Below, one piece after another: positions 62,217-64,000 of a stretch of DNA of 64,000 bases (position 1 is its first letter; each line of letters starts with the position of its first letter). Both the position numbers and the translations under genes were made by a program. Source of the DNA: Caldithrix abyssi DSM 13497 (lineage in GTDB: Bacteria > Electryoneota > AABM5-125-24 > Hatepunaeales > Hatepunaeaceae); NCBI GenBank assembly GCA_945865405.1, contig CAMBDS010000004.1, positions 142,709 to 206,708 of the forward strand, given 5' to 3'. Under the pieces are notes generated by a model that ran no database searches, had not been told where the DNA came from, and worked only from the letters and a program-made list of their open reading frames with translations.

Positions 62217-64000
62217 GTCCCACAACCAAAAAAGCCGCCGCCCCCAAGAAAATCATCGCAAAAAAGCCCGCTGAGAAGCAGAGTGCCAAATCGTATGACG
62301 AGTCGGATGGAGAAGTCCAGGTAGGACGATCCTTAATTATTGTTGAGTCCCCCACGAAAGCGCGCACCCTGAGTAAATTTCTCGGTGCGCATTTTGTTGT
62401 CAAGGCAAGTGGAGGGCATGTCCGAGATTTGCCGGAGAAGGAATTGGGCGTCGATATCGCCAAACTCTTCGAGCCGATCTATAAACCTCTCCCGAGCAAA
62501 AAGAAGATCATCGATGAGCTTGCATCGCTTGCCGGTAAGTATAAGAACGTCATCCTCGCAACCGATCCTGATCGTGAGGGTGAGGCGATTGCCTGGCATA
62601 TATGCCACGTCCTTAAGCTTAAATCGATAAAGGACATTCAGCGCGTTCAATTCCATGAGATCACCAAATCGGCGGTAAAAGCCGCCCTTGCCTCTCCCGG
62701 AAGAATCGATACTAATAAAGTGGATGCACAGCAGGCCCGCCGCATCATGGACAGACTTGTCGGTTATCAAGTTAGCCCGCTCCTCTGGAAGACAGTCACG
62801 GGCGGTCTTTCCGCTGGCCGTGTGCAATCTGTTGCCCTGCGTCTTTTATGTGAACGCGAGGCAGAGATCGATGCCTTCAAGGCAGTCGAATATTGGACCA
62901 TCGACGGTAAGTTTAAGGGCGACAACGTCGATCCGTTTCTGGCTCGACTCTTTAAGCTGGAAGGGAAGAAAATCGAGCTACCAGATGCCAAGGTCACCGA
63001 AACGTCTGTTGCTCGTCTTAGAAAGCTTGCCTACCGTGTCGCCGACATCAAAAAGTCGCGCAAAAAACGGTCACCGACACCACCTTACATCACCAGCACA
63101 CTTCAGCAGGACGCATCTCGAAAACTCGGATTTCCCGTTAAGAGGTCGATGTCAATTGCGCAGAAGCTTTACGAAGGTATCGACCTTGGCGACAAGGGTT
63201 CTATCGGTCTGATAACCTATATGCGTACCGACTCCCTCAGGATATCCCCTGAAGCGGTCGAAGCCAATCGTAGCTTTATCGCTTCCGAGTTCGGCGCTGA
63301 TTTCGTCAGCCCGACACCAAGGTTCTACAAAAACAAAAAGAGTACCGTACAGGATGCCCACGAAGCAATCCGACCAACAGACGTCAGGCTGATCCCGGAT
63401 TCCATTAGAGCTCATCTGAATCCTGAAGAATATAGGCTCTATGATTTGATCTGGCGTCAATTTGTCGCGACCCAGATGATCGATGCTGAATTTGATGTAA
63501 CTACCGTCAACATCGAAGGTGGCAAAGCGGCAGAGTTCCGCGCCACTGGGCAAATTCTGGTTCGAGAAGGTTTCCTCATCCTTAACAAAGCCAAAAAGAA
63601 GAAAGAAGAGGAAGAAGAGGGTGGAGAGGAGAAGCCTGAAGGTGTAGAAAACCTGACGCAAATTCCAGCTAATTTGGTTGTCGGAATGCCGTTGAATTTG
63701 ATGGATTTGAAGTCCGATCAACACTTTACTCAACCTCCCCCTCACTTCAATGAAGCTACCCTTGTCAAAGAACTCGACGAAAAAGGGATCGGCAGACCCA
63801 GTACCTATGCCACGATCATCTCGACTCTGCTCGACCGTACCTATGCCGAAAGGAAGGAAAAACAACTCTTTCCGACCGATCTCGGCAAAACCGTCAATCT
63901 CATCCTTGTTGATCGTTTTCCCGACGTCTTTTCAATCGAATTCACAGCTCGCATGGAAGAGGAACTCGACCGGATTGAGGAAGGAACTGCTTGGCGTACC
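62213..64000 (+). CDS. topA: DNA topoisomerase I (3' end outside the window)
   Basis: 596 codons are visible and the frame runs open to the last base. An N-terminal Lys/Ala-rich extension of about 40 residues (SPTTKKAAAPKKIIAKKPAE) precedes the Toprim domain with SLIIVESPTKARTLSKFLG, ASGGHVRDLP and ATDPDREGEAIAWHI. The catalytic Tyr336 is in LITYMRTDSLR. QDAHEAIRPTD, the acidic insert KKKKEEEEEGGEEKPEG and DEKGIGRPSTYATIISTL follow. It relaxes negative supercoils. The start is TTG, overlapping smg by four bases; the zinc-ribbon C-terminal repeats would lie beyond the window. Confidence 0.95.
   Translation, partial: MSPTTKKAAAPKKIIAKKPAEKQSAKSYDESDGEVQVGRSLIIVESPTKARTLSKFLGAHFVVKASGGHVRDLPEKELGVDIAKLFEPIYKPLPSKKKIIDELASLAGKYKNVILATDPDREGEAIAWHICHVLKLKSIKDIQRVQFHEITKSAVKAALASPGRIDTNKVDAQQARRIMDRLVGYQVSPLLWKTVTGGLSAGRVQSVALRLLCEREAEIDAFKAVEYWTIDGKFKGDNVDPFLARLFKLEGKKIELPDAKVTETSVARLRKLAYRVADIKKSRKKRSPTPPYITSTLQQDASRKLGFPVKRSMSIAQKLYEGIDLGDKGSIGLITYMRTDSLRISPEAVEANRSFIASEFGADFVSPTPRFYKNKKSTVQDAHEAIRPTDVRLIPDSIRAHLNPEEYRLYDLIWRQFVATQMIDAEFDVTTVNIEGGKAAEFRATGQILVREGFLILNKAKKKKEEEEEGGEEKPEGVENLTQIPANLVVGMPLNLMDLKSDQHFTQPPPHFNEATLVKELDEKGIGRPSTYATIISTLLDRTYAERKEKQLFPTDLGKTVNLILVDRFPDVFSIEFTARMEEELDRIEEGTAWRT

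Noticed and set aside
1..64000. CRISPR arrays, insertion sequences, prophage or toxin-antitoxin loci
   Set aside because: No spaced direct repeats, transposase or integrase motifs, terminal inverted repeats or typical toxin-antitoxin pairs were seen.

Overview
This 64 kb window is densely packed bacterial chromosome. Every gene I can support lies on the + strand, and I see no transposase, phage gene, plasmid gene or CRISPR array. Several features point to an uncultured diderm of the Fibrobacteres-Chlorobi-Bacteroidetes (FCB) superphylum or a sister candidate phylum (Zixibacteria-, KSB1- or Marinimicrobia-like): secreted proteins ending in PNPFN-type, FlgD-like C-terminal sorting domains; a GWxTD-domain protein; a 31-residue AURKAIP1/COX24-type (mS38/bS22-like) ribosomal protein; and a SecA of about 1000 residues with the insertion typical of Bacteroidetes/Chlorobi. 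The phylum call is inference. GTG and TTG starts are common, and many genes overlap by a few bases.

Layout. 1-4.5 kb: secreted proteins with sorting domains and a LysM lytic transglycosylase. 4.5-15.1 kb: housekeeping genes, namely HU, a mini ribosomal protein, a YfcE-type phosphodiesterase, xseA-xseB, dxs, nadK, ftsY, a GWxTD protein, an S66 LD-carboxypeptidase and purN-purH. 15.2-23.1 kb: the rod-shape and cell-wall module mreB-mreC-mreD-mrdA-rodA, then a TPR protein and an M23 peptidase. 23.1-28.3 kb: a small unknown CxxC protein, an eIF2B-like protein, two glycosyltransferases, folD and a TolB-like lipoprotein. 28.5-33.3 kb: a poly-gamma-glutamate module (pgsB-pgsC-pgsW) followed by a duplicated-domain periplasmic protein and a probable outer-membrane barrel. 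33.4-36.5 kb: a CAU-anticodon tRNA (probably Ile2), an intrinsic terminator, a zinc-ribbon coiled-coil protein, RNase P RNA and recJ.

36.6-39.2 kb holds an archaeal-type trio: HMG-CoA synthase, thiolase and a DUF35 protein. 39.4-56.4 kb is mainly a leucine / acyl-CoA degradation region: methylcrotonyl-CoA carboxylase beta chain, a LiuC-type hydratase, an alpha chain split into biotin carboxylase and biotin carrier, a CCG-type Fe-S protein, two acyl-CoA dehydrogenases, a thiolase and a 3-hydroxybutyryl-CoA dehydrogenase. Interspersed are a GT-C membrane glycosyltransferase, a GNAT protein, lipoproteins and an eight-repeat fibronectin-III lipoprotein. 56.5-64 kb: ilvE, nusB, a phosphoesterase, secA, a smg/DUF494 gene and the 5' part of topA.

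The most interesting parts are: (i) the pgsBCW module with two linked envelope proteins, a candidate poly-gamma-glutamate export route through an outer membrane; (ii) the archaeal-type HMG-CoA synthase complex beside the leucine pathway, with no HMG-CoA lyase visible, in a genome that also has dxs; (iii) the DUF35 partner, which has lost all four zinc-ribbon cysteines; (iv) a biotin carboxylase gene with no ATG, GTG or TTG start available at its conserved N-terminus. No stretch longer than 300 bases is without a gene.
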